Shown: positions 43,690-55,529 of the stretch, one piece after another
How the letters are laid out: the number at the start of each line of letters is the position of its first letter
Numbering within the stretch: position 1 is the first letter of the stretch
Source: Arbacia lixula
Lineage: Eukaryota; Echinodermata; Echinoidea; Arbacioida; Arbaciidae
Direction: 5' to 3'
Assembly (NCBI GenBank): GCA_963669155.1
Contig: OZ022587.1
Location: forward strand, 4,422,121-4,486,120
Length of the DNA stretch: 64,000 nt
Notes under the pieces: model-generated
Seen by the model: the letters and a program-made list of their open reading frames with translations, nothing else
What the model was told of the DNA's origin: nothing
Databases searched by the model: none
Position numbers and translations under genes: made by a program

Positions 43690-46600
43690 CTATAACATCA
43701 AAATAGATATCAAAGTCGTGTATAACTTTTGGAAAGCCATTAAGTCAAAGGGTAGTATCGTGTTTTGCAGAAAGGGAATTGAATGTAGAAAACACTTTAA
43801 TTTAAATGAATGAGATGATGTCACGATCGTGGCGAAGATATCATTAACATTAATGTTTCAGAAACTATTCCAAGATTTGAAATTGTGTTGTTTTCACAAT
43901 ACTGCGGATTGGAACATATTTTTCATCATACGCATCATGTACATGCAGAGGACAATTTTCAAGTTTCCTAACCTATAAAGACCTATATCGCATTTTTGTG
44001 ACATCTTGGATTAGCTGCCAACTTTAACATGAAACTTAAGCGCCTACAATTCTCCACTTGTTTTCATCATATATGATTTCCCAAGTACATTTCATGTCAC
44101 CTGTGTAAAAGACAAGACAAGACAAGACAAGTCTTGCACGGAATATTCATTTAAGTTGTATTCATTGCCTAAAGTAACTATAATAATTGCAAAAATAATT
44201 TTGTGAAAACAATTTATGATGTTCACCGTTGCTAATGAACTCCAAAAAAGATTCCAGGCTAATTTCTCAAATGTTAAAGAGAATCATTTGATCCTCCCCA
44301 GATATACCGAAGACCTCAAACATATCTACATAAATTATGGAATAAAATATTGATCGTTGGTCTTTGAGTGAATCAACTTATGTCCGCCATGTGTATAGAA
44401 CTATGAAGACGTACCTGATTGCGAAGAAAATGACGATAGCCACTACGGCAATGAGAATGAGGATCCCAACGACTCCCCCAGCAGGAAAACCAGTACCTAT
44501 AAGCAAAAAGAAAATAGATCAGTATGTTTCCTCCTTTCATAATTAATCGTATTATTCACTGTCAACATGTTTTTTTGTTTCGAAAAAAAAAATCAAAGCG
44601 CACCTTTTAAATCTCATCTCCGCGTAACAAAAGACTATGCTAATAGTAATCTTTTTTCTTTAACATATATATTTATGACAAAACATCATATGTATGATTT
44701 TATATATACAGAATTTTAATAAGCTGGATATTCGTAATGCAACAGTATCAATGGTTTATGCAAGTGGCAGAAGAGGTCAATTTAAAAATGATTGATATGA
44801 AGAATGAGAACAAGGAAAGTTGGTAAGTCTTGAGCTTATCCTACCAAACTATTTATTACAGCAGCTCAGCAATAGGGACGGGACCTGTAATGTCGTGTAG
44901 TGCATGATTCATGAGACCTTGCCATTAAAAGCACGGAGAATGAAGTGATAATCATTAAGCGCTATCTTAATCGACATAAGTGTCACTCCAAATGTACTTA
45001 CTAGTGTTGTTCCCTGCAGTGGAAACCGTTGTTACGCCACTTTCGATGCCAAGCAGTCCTAAGACACAAAAAGGAAAGGAAAACATGAAAGGTTTGCTCG
45101 TAGTCATTCATTTGATAATATAATCTATAAAAGTGTAGCTGTCTTCTGTGTGTCTCGAGAGGAGGTCAAAGACGAATTACACCGAATAATAGCCTAGGTA
45201 CTAGGCTGTGAGGTGCATGAACAAAACTCAGTCTGGTAACACAGACTACGCCCTAATTACGTCATAGCTCCTCTGGCTCCCCCTCCCCCTCTCGGGGATT
45301 GGATTGGGGCATAGTTTGTGTTACCAGACATAGACTGGGTTGTGTCCATGCACCTCACAGCCTAGTACCTAGGCTAACCGAATAATAACGAACGATATGT
45401 ACGTTGGTCGATGTGCGGGATGGAACGTTGGTCGATGGTATGGTGTACATTTGTGGTAACACAACTGGCACAAAGAGTTAATACAAAGGAGCTCACCATC
45501 GCATGTGAAGTCCGGAGTGCTCCACGTGGCGTTATGCTGACATACGGAAACCGCATTGCCAGAAGGAGAGGGCCCATTGAGACACGCGTACACGGCTGCG
45601 CCTCGGTATTCATTTGATAACACAGTCACCTCGGCACCTGGTACTTGAGGCACTGATTCCCCGCATGTCATAACTGCGGGAGAGAAAAACAAAGTGGAAC
45701 TTAGAACCTGGCCGGATGCAGTGGCAGGGTGACGATGATGGTGATGGTGATGGAGAATCATTGTTAACACCGATGAGGATAACTTTATACAAACTTACCA
45801 GTACAGGTGGGCGTGACGTCACTCCAGCGGCCATCAGACAGACACGTGATATGAGCCACCCCGTGCAGGGTGTAGCCCGGATCGCAGGCGAACTCCATCA
45901 TGGTCCCGTCCAGGAACGTGGACCGATCACCGCGGCTGCGCGACCCGTGCAACGGCTCACCGGGGTCCCCGCACGCAGACAACCCTGAGGGACCAAGAAA
46001 AACAACTTGTGGTAAAAAAAAAAAAAAAAAAATCTTCCGCTAATGTTTATCACATCTTCGTGATCAGGTCAGACCTTGGTATCTTTAGGCTACTGTTCTA
46101 CATGTAGTTCCGAAATGACTTCGTTGGTCCCAATTCACCGCGATCTGTGCACGAAAAATACACAATAATTTCAAAGAGTAGCAATTCGTTTGACACACAA
46201 CGGGTTGACCCTTCTTGTATTAAGGCATGAAGAAATTGATTGATAACAGTGAATGAGCCTTTGGTAATGAGGGGGTAACTTTCTTGGTACCAATGCATGA
46301 AGATATCATTGATTTAAAACACAGTGAAAGAGTCCATGGTAGTGAGAGGGTTAACACTCTTAGAACCAAGGCGTGAAGAAACCGTTGGGTCATAACAGAG
46401 CGCATGAGCCCATGATAATGAGAGGGTACCTGATTGGCACAAGGCGACCCGCTCCATCTCACAGTCCCTGTCGTTCCAATCGTAGCCGACATCCCCGTCT
46501 AGCTCTACGCACTTCTCCGCTGGGTTATTGTGGTCATGGTCGTGCCAAGAGGAATAGGACATCCGGGTTCCTGGTTGAGTAACGGAGGAGTAGGAGTTTG

Positions 46601-48940
46601 TGCATCATTTAGCAAAGAGATGAAATTAATAACTTCTCGTGTTCAGTGAAGTTAACATGCGATCACGTAATCAATATTTAGACATGAGCATTTATAGGGA
46701 GGGGATGATGGAGGTGAATGTGAAGACAGATTTTCCGCTTTTATCTTCATCTTGTTTAAACCCCTAAATTCCAGACATGTGGAGTTCTTCACACGTTCTC
46801 ACAAGTGCCAAGCATCTGTTTTTTTAAAGCTCTCCGCGTAGGCTTAATGATCCCGTTTAATGTCAGTGATGAAGGTTAGTTTGTTCTAAGATACATTGAA
46901 TAACATTATACTTCCGTAAACAGGTACTCTCACTCACCATCTCGCCAGAACCACACCCTCTCCTCGCTCTCCGTATCTTCACTTCCACCGATCCACCAAT
47001 CTTCACCCCTCCCACTCCCAGCTATCTCTCGGGCGGCACCTGCTAGTAGACCTTGAGTGGTTTGGTCGGTCACCCACGCCAGGAACCCCCCAAAGTCCTC
47101 GCATACTCCTCTCGCCTGCTCCCATGTCACGGCGTAAGCGGGGGAGGAGAACATGGTGTAACAGGTATGCCACTGTTCCTTCGTGAGCGATGAGAGCGCG
47201 ACGCCCAAGTCGCTACACGTTGAATCTACGATAAGAAATGACCAATGGGATACAACCAGGGAAAGGGGTTATTAGGTTCGGCTGATACAGATTTTATCCT
47301 GTACAGTCTAAATATCTTCCCCGCTTTACAGAGTGAGTACAAAAGAAATCCGATCTTTTTAAAATTGCCTTGTTTGAAATATGAACATTTGATCATAGGT
47401 TCATGATTGCGTCTCTTTGTAGAGGTACCCTCCCATTGATTGATTAATTGATATAGGGGATTTCCCGCATCATCCGCTATATTAGGCGTAGTAGGATGAT
47501 ACTTACTGAACTGGCAGATGAATCCGTGATGAGCATCACATGACTCGGTGCTCCAGAGGTAATCCTCAGACAAGGCTAGCTTTATACATCGTGCCTCAGG
47601 GTTGCTGCTCGGTTCATCAGGCGCCCAGAAGACGCGAAAGATATTTGAACCATCTATACAGAGGGAGAAAAAGGTTTGTCATCATTCCGTCTACGACCAA
47701 ACCAATCACTGCTACAGAGTATTTTATACTTCATCAAACAGCGATTCTCCGCATTTTGATTCATTTTGATGTTTTCTTCGAAGAAAGAAAAAGAAAAAGA
47801 TACTTCTACAAAACTAGGTTAGGGTTAGGATCCGGACTAGAATAGGGTTAGGGTTAGGGTAGAGTAGTGTCTAGAGAGGTGTTTAAAAAAGTAATCCATC
47901 GATATGTAAACGGTGTGGGTGGGACATCGTAGGCCAACATATCTTTATATGCCCATTAGTCCACTCTAAAAATAAGTTTCAAGTTATTATTAATTTATTT
48001 CTATCATATTAATCCTCTCTGGGTTTACTGATTAGGAAGACAGTATGGGGTCCTCCCCTCTCTTCCTTTCCCTTATCATGATTTTACTGATACTTGATGT
48101 GCTCAAAAACGTTTTATTGTACGTCTTTTTATAACAGCCTACCATGCCTACAAGACCAACAGGGGTAGTGTACTGAAAGTAACTTAAGTCAATAATAGTC
48201 TTTGCTACAATATTGTGTGTTCTGAAAACTGTCAAAGTAAAAACCTACGACAGTATGATTCGATCACAGTCACGGCCTGTAGGGGGCGAAATCAAAACGT
48301 TTGTAGAATACCACCCATGGACCAAGTTGCATGTAGGTTTTCAATTATTGTAACTTACCATTGATGGTAACTACCATGGCAACAGGTGCAATATTGAGAG
48401 CTCATTGGCTGTTGCCATGGCAGTTACCAATGATGATAAGTACAATAATTGAACACCTATATGCAACATGGTCCCAACAGACTAAAGTGAATCCAGTACG
48501 TACCGTTTGTCCACCTCCAGTCCCTCCCCTCTAGAGCACCGATCCAGAACTTTCGACCACTCAGCCCCACTTTGTTGAGGATATCCGCGACTCCTGTCAG
48601 CAGCCCCTGGGTCTCACCGTCCTTGATGCTCGCCAGAGTTGCCCCGTGGACCTGGGCTCCACACTCCGCATTGCTGCCGCTCCAGGACATCTGTTGCCAC
48701 GTGGGGAATTGACACTCATGGTCCGAGATGCGTGCGCTGATCAACCCAATGTCGCAGGAATCTGGCGGAGGAAAAAAATATTAAAGTGATAGTTCACATT
48801 GAAATTATTTTCGTTTCAATTCATCTACTACAACCACAAGCAAGCTTTTCACAAGCATTAGTATTTCTCGCGCACCTTCCTCTCTTCCCCTCTATTCCTT
48901 TCTCCCTGCTTTTCCGCCCATCTTACCCATCTCTCCGCCC

Positions 48941-48992
<52 letters not shown>

Positions 48993-51965
48993 ACCACCGT
49001 CTTTGTCCCCTTCAATGACTCACATCTGCATAGAGGAGCCTGATTGGCCCACGACCCATCTGGCAGACATAGGTTGGTTGCAGGGCCGTCCAGCTCATAT
49101 TCATCGTCACAGCCGTACGTCAGAGCCGTGCCTGTTTTAAGACCGTTAAGTGCAGCTAGGTTGGTATGGCCATACGCCGGGACAGGCGGATGTGAGCACA
49201 TTCTCTCTGAAACGAACAGGTACAAAATGATTGTGTCAATATCTCAAACTACTACGCTAACATGTTGTCATCCGTTCTCTTGTTGTCCTACTAGACAGAC
49301 TTACACTCTATGGCCGGTATTCTATTTCAAAATAGACCCGACTTAAGTCGACTCTAAGTAGCGCGGGCTTTGCACTGATAAACACAAACATATTGGAAAT
49401 GGTGGCAGCGGTGGGATATAGTTCGACATCTTTTGTACACTTTATCCTTGTCCTCATTCTTAGAAAATGTGATTGAAAATGTGATTTCCTTATTTCGAAT
49501 GTGCTGATATTTCAATATATTACAAACAATACCATGATCAGCGCCATTTGCTTTTTTCTGTAATCCATCCTAATTTTGTTGGTTTTTATACACATCATGA
49601 ATTGTTATTTACTTCATTGGATGTAGCGTATAATTATTCAATTGATACATGATTGTAAACATTCCATATTTGTACAAAACATATTTTGTATTTGCCATTT
49701 TCAGCACCATTTCTCCAAACCGACCGTACCGTTGATGAACATGAGGTATAAATCAATCATGGAATTGGAATTTAATCGTTTCATCTGCGTCTTAGTACAG
49801 TCTATTGATATATACTGTACAGAGATACAGATAAAACGATTTAATTCCAATAATCCATTGTAATTCTCCTCACGTGTGCATGTTGGCATGGCGCCAATCC
49901 AGTCTCCGCCTGTACCACACGTCCATGCAATGACGTTAGAGGACCCGTCCATTTCGAACCCCTCTGCGCATCTCAGCGTGATATAGGTCCCTTCGTTGTA
50001 CTGACCCTGCTCGTTGGGGGCGGTCCCCCCTACAATGAAATTAGACAATCCCACCGGTGGCTCGCATTGTGCGGCAACTGAAAATTTAATATAGAAATGA
50101 AGAGAATGACAATGCAGTATGTTACTTATTTTTATTTATTGAGTTTTTTTTTTAAACCAGGACAGCCCCGTGAGTGTTCTAGTCACTGTTCCTTCCGTGG
50201 CCATGGGGGATATCGGAACATAAAAGTGTATCAACCTTTATAAACACATTTTGGTTGAACATAAACAGTTTCTGTAAACAATTCAACTGGCCTATTTCTC
50301 TACATATTCTCCAAATTACAAATTTATATAGAATGCTTGAATTTGATTTATTCGACGTAATAATAACAGTACGAATAACTGTATGCCAACTAATATATCA
50401 CAATATCATTACATCTCAGATCAAAAAAATACGTGAACAAGTATTTTCATAAGACGATATCAAATATAATTTATAATTTATTCTGTTCTATGCTTACAAC
50501 TATTTCGAATATTTGATACGAATCTTAAAAAATAAATAAATCAAACAGTTTACAGCCTGAACGTTTTATATATATATATACGTATTTAGCTTTATATATG
50601 ATTCTTACAACAAAACATTTATGACGATATGGCTTTAGGAACGTGCAAACAAGTTATCAAAAAGTTCAAATCACTGCCTGATACATCTCATCCATGGCCT
50701 TCGACAACCGGAAAAATGGACTGTATCTGCGAAAGAATTTAATCCACAAATTGCTCTTTCATCTGTAGTAAGCCTGGTATATGGGCTCCCCCAATGTCCC
50801 ACCTTCCTCTCCAATTGATCCGTTTCCTGAGAGATTGCGAAGGTTGAGGTCACAACGGTCTGATGTCATTTTGTTGTACTTCACGTAAACGGAACTTTAT
50901 GTTTTGGTTTATTTCATTTCTGGTGGGAATTCAATAGCCAGCATACCTCCAGCTCTTGGAGATAGTGGTTTGCTATCACACCCCCTTCTTTTTCCAAGTT
51001 TGGCTCGTAGCTTCCCTGATCAGGTCGAACGTTGTATACGTACATAATTCGGCTAAAAAATACACCACCCGCCCCCCCCCCCCCGCCCCCTTCTGAACAC
51101 ATACACATTCACGCAAAAACTCTTGGAGCATGCTCTTTCTCTCTATCCTTATTTCCCTTGCTCTCTCTCTCTCTCTCTCTCCCCTATCTCTCTCTCTATC
51201 TCTCTCTCTCTCTCGCTCTCTACCCCCCTCTCTCTATATATATATCTATATCCACCGCTTTTTCACCCTTTATTGTTCCATGCAACGAAAGAGAACAAAA
51301 CTCGATGTATAGCCTTGCACCCAAGCTTTTGCACATTTGTTATCCAAGCTTGATGTCATGAATAGAATCTAGTACTCATAACCACTTATTCATTCTCCTC
51401 TGTAATTAGTCAGACCGAACCAGAGACGACATCGAGAATGATAAGTCTACTACAGACAGGTCCCTTCATTGATTTGTTTGGATAAAAAAATGCCCAAGGA
51501 TCTGGAAGCAAGGCGACACGATATGGTATGTAAAGCACTGTATACAGTACACTGCATTGCCATTGCCGCTATTCAACCGGAACTATGAATGCGTATGACA
51601 ACAAATATTTGCAATACGAATAATGACCATAATTACATGCTCATTTGAAGACAGATAGATAATATTAGAATTCTTTATTGACACGAGGAGCAATCTGCAA
51701 ATATTTGGCGAAAGTATGTAAAGAATTCAATACCCAATTGGCCTTGGTCGGTATGGATTACTCATAATTGTTTCTATGGAAATTTTTTGGTATTGTGTTA
51801 ACTACGACCTGATTCATCATTTAGAATTACTACATTAAAATGATTTATCATTCATTGCATATGCAAATTACTATCAACCTTGCCCTTTCTACAACGCAAA
51901 TATTCTTACTTTTCTATTTCTTCCTCTGTCTCTCCTTTTTCTTCTTTTTCTTTTTCTTTTTCTTC

Positions 51966-51997
<32 letters not shown>

Positions 51998-52476
51998 CTT
52001 CTTCTTCTTCTTCTTCTTCTTTTTCTTCTTCTTCTTCTTCTTCTTCTTCTTCTTCTTCTTCTTCTTCTTCTTCTTCTCCTTCTTCTTCTTCTTCTTCTTC
52101 TTCTTCTTCTTCTCTTCCTTCTCATCCTCCTTCTTTTATTTGTTACCTCTACCTCTTCGTCTCCTTCTTTTCCTTATCCTTATTTTGCTCCTCGTTGTCA
52201 TGTTTGTTGCTTTAGTATTGTTCTTCTCAGTTTCTGCTCTTGCAACTTTCTCGTTGATAAATGTTTGACATTTTTGCTAATGACATGATAATGAATTCAA
52301 ACAACTTAGTTTAGTTTGGTATAGACGAGAAGCAATTAAAATGCTTTGGTTTACAGGAATATATGATTATTCTTTTCAGTCCAAATCGTGTTAGTACAGA
52401 AATAGAAGTTAACGTCCAGAAATGTTCACACTCACCTCTCCTTTCTCTCTCTCTCTTTCTCTCTCTGTATCTCTCT

Positions 52477-52533
<57 letters not shown>

Positions 52534-52772
52534 AACACACACACTCTCTATCCCCCTATCCTAGCCCCCCCCCCCCCCCATGGTAGTTTTTCTCATTTAA
52601 CTCTTTATCTGAACTTGCTCAAAAATACATATATCCAAACGAGCTACCTTTGAGCCAGCACTTAATGGGTTAATCGAGCGTTTAATGACGAGAACCGCGC
52701 TAAAGCGATATCAAACCTACCTTTAAAGGCGAATCCAGCGAGGCAGAGGAGGAACGTAAAAAATATCCACAT
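42252..52772 (-). CDS. gene B: CCP/C-type lectin transmembrane receptor (12 coding exons, span includes introns)
   Basis: Hand-assembled from 12 exons totalling 3213 nt (1070 aa plus stop), all GT/AG and in frame. Order: signal peptide 1-17, CCP1 18-85, CCP2 86-146, CTLD1 147-281, CTLD2 282-424, CCP3 425-486, CCP4 487-545, short stalk 546-564, TM 565-592, tail 592-1070. It has the same module order and phases as gene A, without the EGF exon or Thr-rich stalk. CCP3 and CCP4 are the most similar parts. The tail differs completely from that of A and carries YASL, DYED and PYYxxLD tyrosine motifs. Both CTLDs have lost parts of the calcium/sugar motif, so the ligand probably differs from that of gene A. 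It is inferred to be a plasma-membrane type I receptor signalling through SH2 proteins. Confidence 0.88.
44415..44496 (-). CDS. gene B exon 11: transmembrane helix
   Basis: 82 nt, phase 1 in, phase 2 out. It encodes GFPAGGVVGILILIAVVAIV, then IFFAIR, one helix ending in a basic residue. Acceptor 'cttatag', donor 'gtacgt'. Phases are identical to the gene A TM exon. Confidence 0.88.
45002..45058 (-). CDS. gene B exon 10: short stalk
   Basis: 57 nt, phase 1 at both ends. It encodes LLGIESGVTTVSTAGNNT with one N-glycosylation sequon completed across the next junction (NNTS). It is a much shorter spacer than in gene A. Confidence 0.75.
45190..45376. mobile_element. palindromic MITE, family 4, 9-bp target duplication
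   Basis: Terminal inverted repeats TAGCCTAGGTACTAGGCTGT (left) and its exact inverse at right, nearly 30 bp in all. The direct duplication ACCGAATAA lies on both sides (45181-45189 and 45377-45385). A second copy with a different 9-bp duplication is at 61449-61669. The 9-bp duplication is the size made by Mutator-like transposases. Confidence 0.88.
45497..45673 (-). CDS. gene B exon 9: CCP/sushi domain 4
   Basis: 177 nt, phase 1 at both ends. Four cysteines: MTCGESVPQVPG, AVYACLNGPSPSG, SVCQHN, ATWSTPDFTC. Acceptor 'cccgcag', donor 'gtgagc'. Counterpart of 17643-17825. Confidence 0.9.
45799..45984 (-). CDS. gene B exon 8: CCP/sushi domain 3
   Basis: 186 nt, the same length as gene A exon 8, phase 1 at both ends. 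ACGDPGEPLHGSRSRGDRST opens it, then EFACDPGYTLHG, ITCLSDGRWSD, and TPTC. It is the best preserved domain between the two genes. Confidence 0.92.
46430..46570 (-). CDS. gene B exon 7: CTLD2, C-terminal half (EPN lost, WND kept)
   Basis: 141 nt, phase 1 at both ends. It contains TRMSYSSWHDHDHNNPAEKC and YDWNDRDCEMERVALCQS. The EPN position reads as an HDHNNP stretch, so the first calcium/sugar motif is missing while WND remains. Gene A exon 7 starts with the same TRMSxSxW. The donor is 'gtaccc'. Confidence 0.88.
46938..47225 (-). CDS. gene B exon 6: CTLD2, N-terminal half
   Basis: 288 nt, phase 1 at both ends. It contains STCSDLGVALSSL, WHTCYTMF, VTWEQARGVCEDFGGFLAWV, WWIGGSED and VWFWRDG. Acceptor 'atcgtag', donor 'gtgagt'. 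Confidence 0.9.
47507..47653 (-). CDS. gene B exon 5: CTLD1, C-terminal half (EPS, WST)
   Basis: 147 nt, phase 1 at both ends. It contains VFWAPDEPSSNPEARC and YLWSTESCDAHHGFICQF. The EPN and WND positions read EPS and WST, so canonical calcium-dependent sugar binding is unlikely. Acceptor 'ctgtatag', donor 'gtaagt'. Confidence 0.9.
47816..47862. repeat. short interstitial TTAGGG array
   Basis: 'aggttagggttagg' followed after a gap by 'tagggttagggttagggtag' in the intron before gene B exon 5. These are the animal telomere hexamer, five or six units, partly degenerate. Confidence 0.75.
48316..48472. repeat. palindromic MITE (GGACCAAGTTGCAT ends)
   Basis: 'ggaccaagttgcatgtaggt' at left pairs with 'acctatatgcaacatggtcc' at right. 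The inner arms 'accattgatggtaactacca' and 'tggcagttaccaatgatgat' also pair. It is related in inner words (ttgcat, ggtaac, attggctgt) to the elements in the Ig exon at 59642-60116. It ends only about 30 bp from the donor of gene B exon 4. Confidence 0.75.
48504..48761 (-). CDS. gene B exon 4: CTLD1, N-terminal half
   Basis: 258 nt, phase 1 at both ends. It contains SCDIGLISARISDHECQF, WSGSNAECGAQVHGATLASI and FWIGALEGRDWRWTNG. The last block closely parallels [12 protein letters not shown] in gene A CTLD1. Acceptor 'ccgccag', donor 'gtacgt'. Confidence 0.9.
48783..48822. repeat. MITE family 2 end fragment
   Basis: 'ttaaagtgatagttcacatt' followed by 'gaaattattttcgtttcaat' matches one family 2 end only; the rest is absent. 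Confidence 0.65.
48941..48988. repeat. (CT)n microsatellite
   Basis: Nearly perfect CT run in gene B intron 3, about 35 bp left of the CCP2 donor, so it is transcribed as (GA)n. Confidence 0.92.
49024..49206 (-). CDS. gene B exon 3: CCP/sushi domain 2
   Basis: 183 nt, phase 1 at both ends. Four cysteines: MCSHPPVPAYGHTN, TYGCDDEYELDG, NLCLPDGSW, and APLC. Acceptor 'gtttcag', donor 'gtgagt'. Confidence 0.9.
49874..50077 (-). CDS. gene B exon 2: CCP/sushi domain 1
   Basis: 204 nt, phase 1 at both ends. Cysteines: AAQCEPPVGLSN, TLRCAEGFEMDGSS, WTCGTGGDWIG, and MPTC. Acceptor 'attttcag', donor 'gtgagg'. Confidence 0.9.
51945..52130. repeat. (TTC)n polypyrimidine tract
   Basis: Almost pure TTC repeats over about 185 bp, inside gene B intron 1. 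Confidence 0.92.
52435..52531. repeat. (CT)n microsatellite
   Basis: CT run with a C-run break, gene B intron 1. Confidence 0.9.
52721..52772 (-). CDS. gene B exon 1: start codon and signal peptide
   Basis: The ATG at 52772-52770 gives MWIFFTFLLCLAGFAFK, a signal peptide, and splices at phase 1 ('gtaggt' donor) to VAAQCEPP. Same design as gene A exon 1. Confidence 0.85.
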
Positions 52773-54361
52773 GTTCACTCTGCAGTGCTCCGATGAGACT
52801 GAATCCAGAACGATGTATCCGATCACAGAAAACACATCAATGGTTCCTGCATGAACAAGCTACAACTACCGAGTATGGTACTACGACAACGAAAACCACC
52901 GCCGTGTGAAGGTATGACGTCACACAGAGATTTCTCGTATTCTTACGAGCGTAGTATTTGTATCATTTGTTTACTAAAAAATTATTGTTACACCGATTTT
53001 ATCGACTGTTTGTCATGTTTAGAGCACGCCTGGAATTTATGCTTTACCAAATAACTGCTTTCTTTCGAGTCGAATGCGGGGAATTTATTATATGCAAATT
53101 TATATATTACCTACAAACAGCGGAAATAATGGCAACAACGTGGAAAAGGTGGTACGGGAACCTTAAAAATACACATGGTAACAGGAAAATACAATTGTAT
53201 GAGTTTTCGAATTTCGTACGAACGTGCACGCGATGCGGTTAGCGAAGGCCGAATGGATTGTTCACGGGAGGTCGTGGATGAACGACCACGATCCATTACG
53301 ATAGTGAATCTTGCCATGTTTACACAATATACATCGCGCTTTCCGGATCCATGACCTAGACAAATAGTCACCCAAAAAATGCAAAAAAAAAAAAGAAAAG
53401 AAAAAATAATTTCTGATCATAATGATAATTCATCCGTGAGAAAATAAAGTAGGAAGACAAAATCACTGTGAGAAAATTAATCAGGTTTACAATTTAGTCA
53501 TCTCATACATTCTTGCTGACGGGTATGCGAAGGACATACTAGGTTTATACCGGTTATGATAGAGACCTGTTATTATTTACCTCATTTCTCATCAATATTT
53601 TGTCTTACTTTAGAAATAATTTCATATGTAAACATCACTATGTATATAGCTACGTAATTTGCTATGTAGTTACTAACCATCAAGGGCATCTGCACTGTAT
53701 TTACGAGTATAGTATTCTTGAAGTATATATAAATAAATATATTTCCATCTATATATATTTATTTACATACATGCTTGCAGATTTACCCCCCCCCCCCCTT
53801 GTTAATCCACAAATCTGTGTAACTCTCCATTCATTAGGAATTGATTTTTCAGGTGATTTTGATTCATACCTCATGTACAAATTTACAACACAACGATAAT
53901 AATCATTAAACAATTATGGAGTAATACTTCACATCAATGATCTTAGACATTAATAACAAAAAAAAATAACTTTCCATTTCGACTTACTCACTCAAAGGAG
54001 TAATGAAACATTATTAAAATCGTGGGGAAATTAAAATAAAAACACGTTTAATTTCATATTATGAATTAATAATGGGCATTGTGGAATTTTAAATACCCAT
54101 GATTTGTTTACAAACAATTTATCTTTATTTCTCACTGTTTATCCCTTTGTATACCTATTTTTTTGTAATTGATCAATTAGCGTTTATTAATATCGAGGAT
54201 AAATGTTAAATGACAACGTAAAAATCATATCTTCATGAGTAATGATCGGTGATTTATAAATGTCCTTATTGACCTCACGTAAGGTATGTATCATTTCCGT
54301 ATATTTCATCCTTGTTGCTTTGTTTCTATATGTATACTTGCATCAGGCATATATGTGTATT

Positions 54362-54498
54362 CATTTTCTCTTTCTCTTTCTTTCTCTTTCTATCTCTCTC
54401 CTCTCTTTCTCTCCCACTCTCCCGCTCTCCTTCTCTATCTCTCTCCTTCTCTCGCTCTGTATCTCTCTCTTTCTATCTTTCTCCTTCTCTCTCTCTTT

Positions 54499-54535
<37 letters not shown>

Positions 54536-54724
54536 ATTCTCTATCTCTCTCCTTCTCTCGCTCTTTATCTCTCTCGTTCTCTCTCTCTTCCTAGCTGTTT
54601 CCCTCTCTCCTTCTCCCCTTTTCTCTCCCTCCTTCTATCTTCCTATATATTTCCCGCTTTCCTTCTTTCTCTCCACTCTCTCTACCCCCTCTCTCTTCCT
54701 ATCTACCCCATCTCTTTCTCTCTG

Positions 54725-54768
<44 letters not shown>

Positions 54769-54790
54769 GTCTCCCTCTCTCTCTCCATGT
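54362..54790. repeat. CT-rich imperfect microsatellite
   Basis: Over 400 bp of degenerate (CT)n. Ser/Leu-rich frames in it are artefacts. Confidence 0.9.
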
Positions 54791-55529
54791 CCTACATTCT
54801 TACCATTCTATCACACACAATTACGTGTCTCTGTGTTTCTGCTTCGACCTAATTTTCTTGCTGTTTTTTCTCCGTTTTAGCTGTCAATCTGCCTCTTCTA
54901 TATATGTCTTTCACATACGCATACACACACAAACACTTTTTTGTTTGTTAATAGTATTGAGTAAGTTACATTCAAATAATACATAAACGCGCGATTTCAT
55001 ATGAGAAAACCGTTTACGAAAAGAGAATGACTTGTTTAGGCTACACGTAATTGGATTACAATAACCAAACAAGAAGAAAAAAAACCAAGACCTAAAAACA
55101 ACAGGATTTGTTTATATATATCATTATTTATAGTATGCTGAGAATCATGTTGTTTACACATATACGCCTACACACACACTCTATCTCTAGTTCTACGTCC
55201 CTCAATTTCTTTTCTCTCCTCATCCGTTTTCCCCCTCTCTCTCTCCCTCTCTCTCTTTTATTCGCTCCACCACTCTCTCTTTTTCTCTTTGATTTCCTTT
55301 CGCGTTAGCATGACATATTTCGAAAAAGACGAGTCAACTTACAAAAAATTACTACGTTTTTTGTGTTTCTCTTGCGACCTTGCATTGTGATGCTTTTACG
55401 GAAATAATTGACTGTGATGTGTTATGGGAACAAACATCAGAACCTTGTATGACATACCTTTGCGGGCACAGGTATGAGCAGAACAAAACCGTAAAGACAG
55501 GGTCATTAACTTAAGAGACAATCACATTA

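Larger units (their letters stand above)
50078..52720. other. gene B intron 1 with CT and TTC microsatellites
   Basis: No coding exon seen between the signal peptide and CCP1. It contains CT-rich tracts at 51135-51240 and 52435-52531 and a (TTC)n tract at 51945-52130, all pyrimidine-rich on the plus strand. Confidence 0.6.

Noticed and set aside
53111-53371. 86-codon minus-strand frame upstream of gene B
   Set aside because: No recognisable family or splice context; probably chance.
54260-54986. 200-residue Ser/Leu-rich frames with apparent hydrophobic segments
   Set aside because: Caused by CT microsatellite; the same effect is seen at 2114-2707, 40825-41367, 51032-51361 and 51840-52268.
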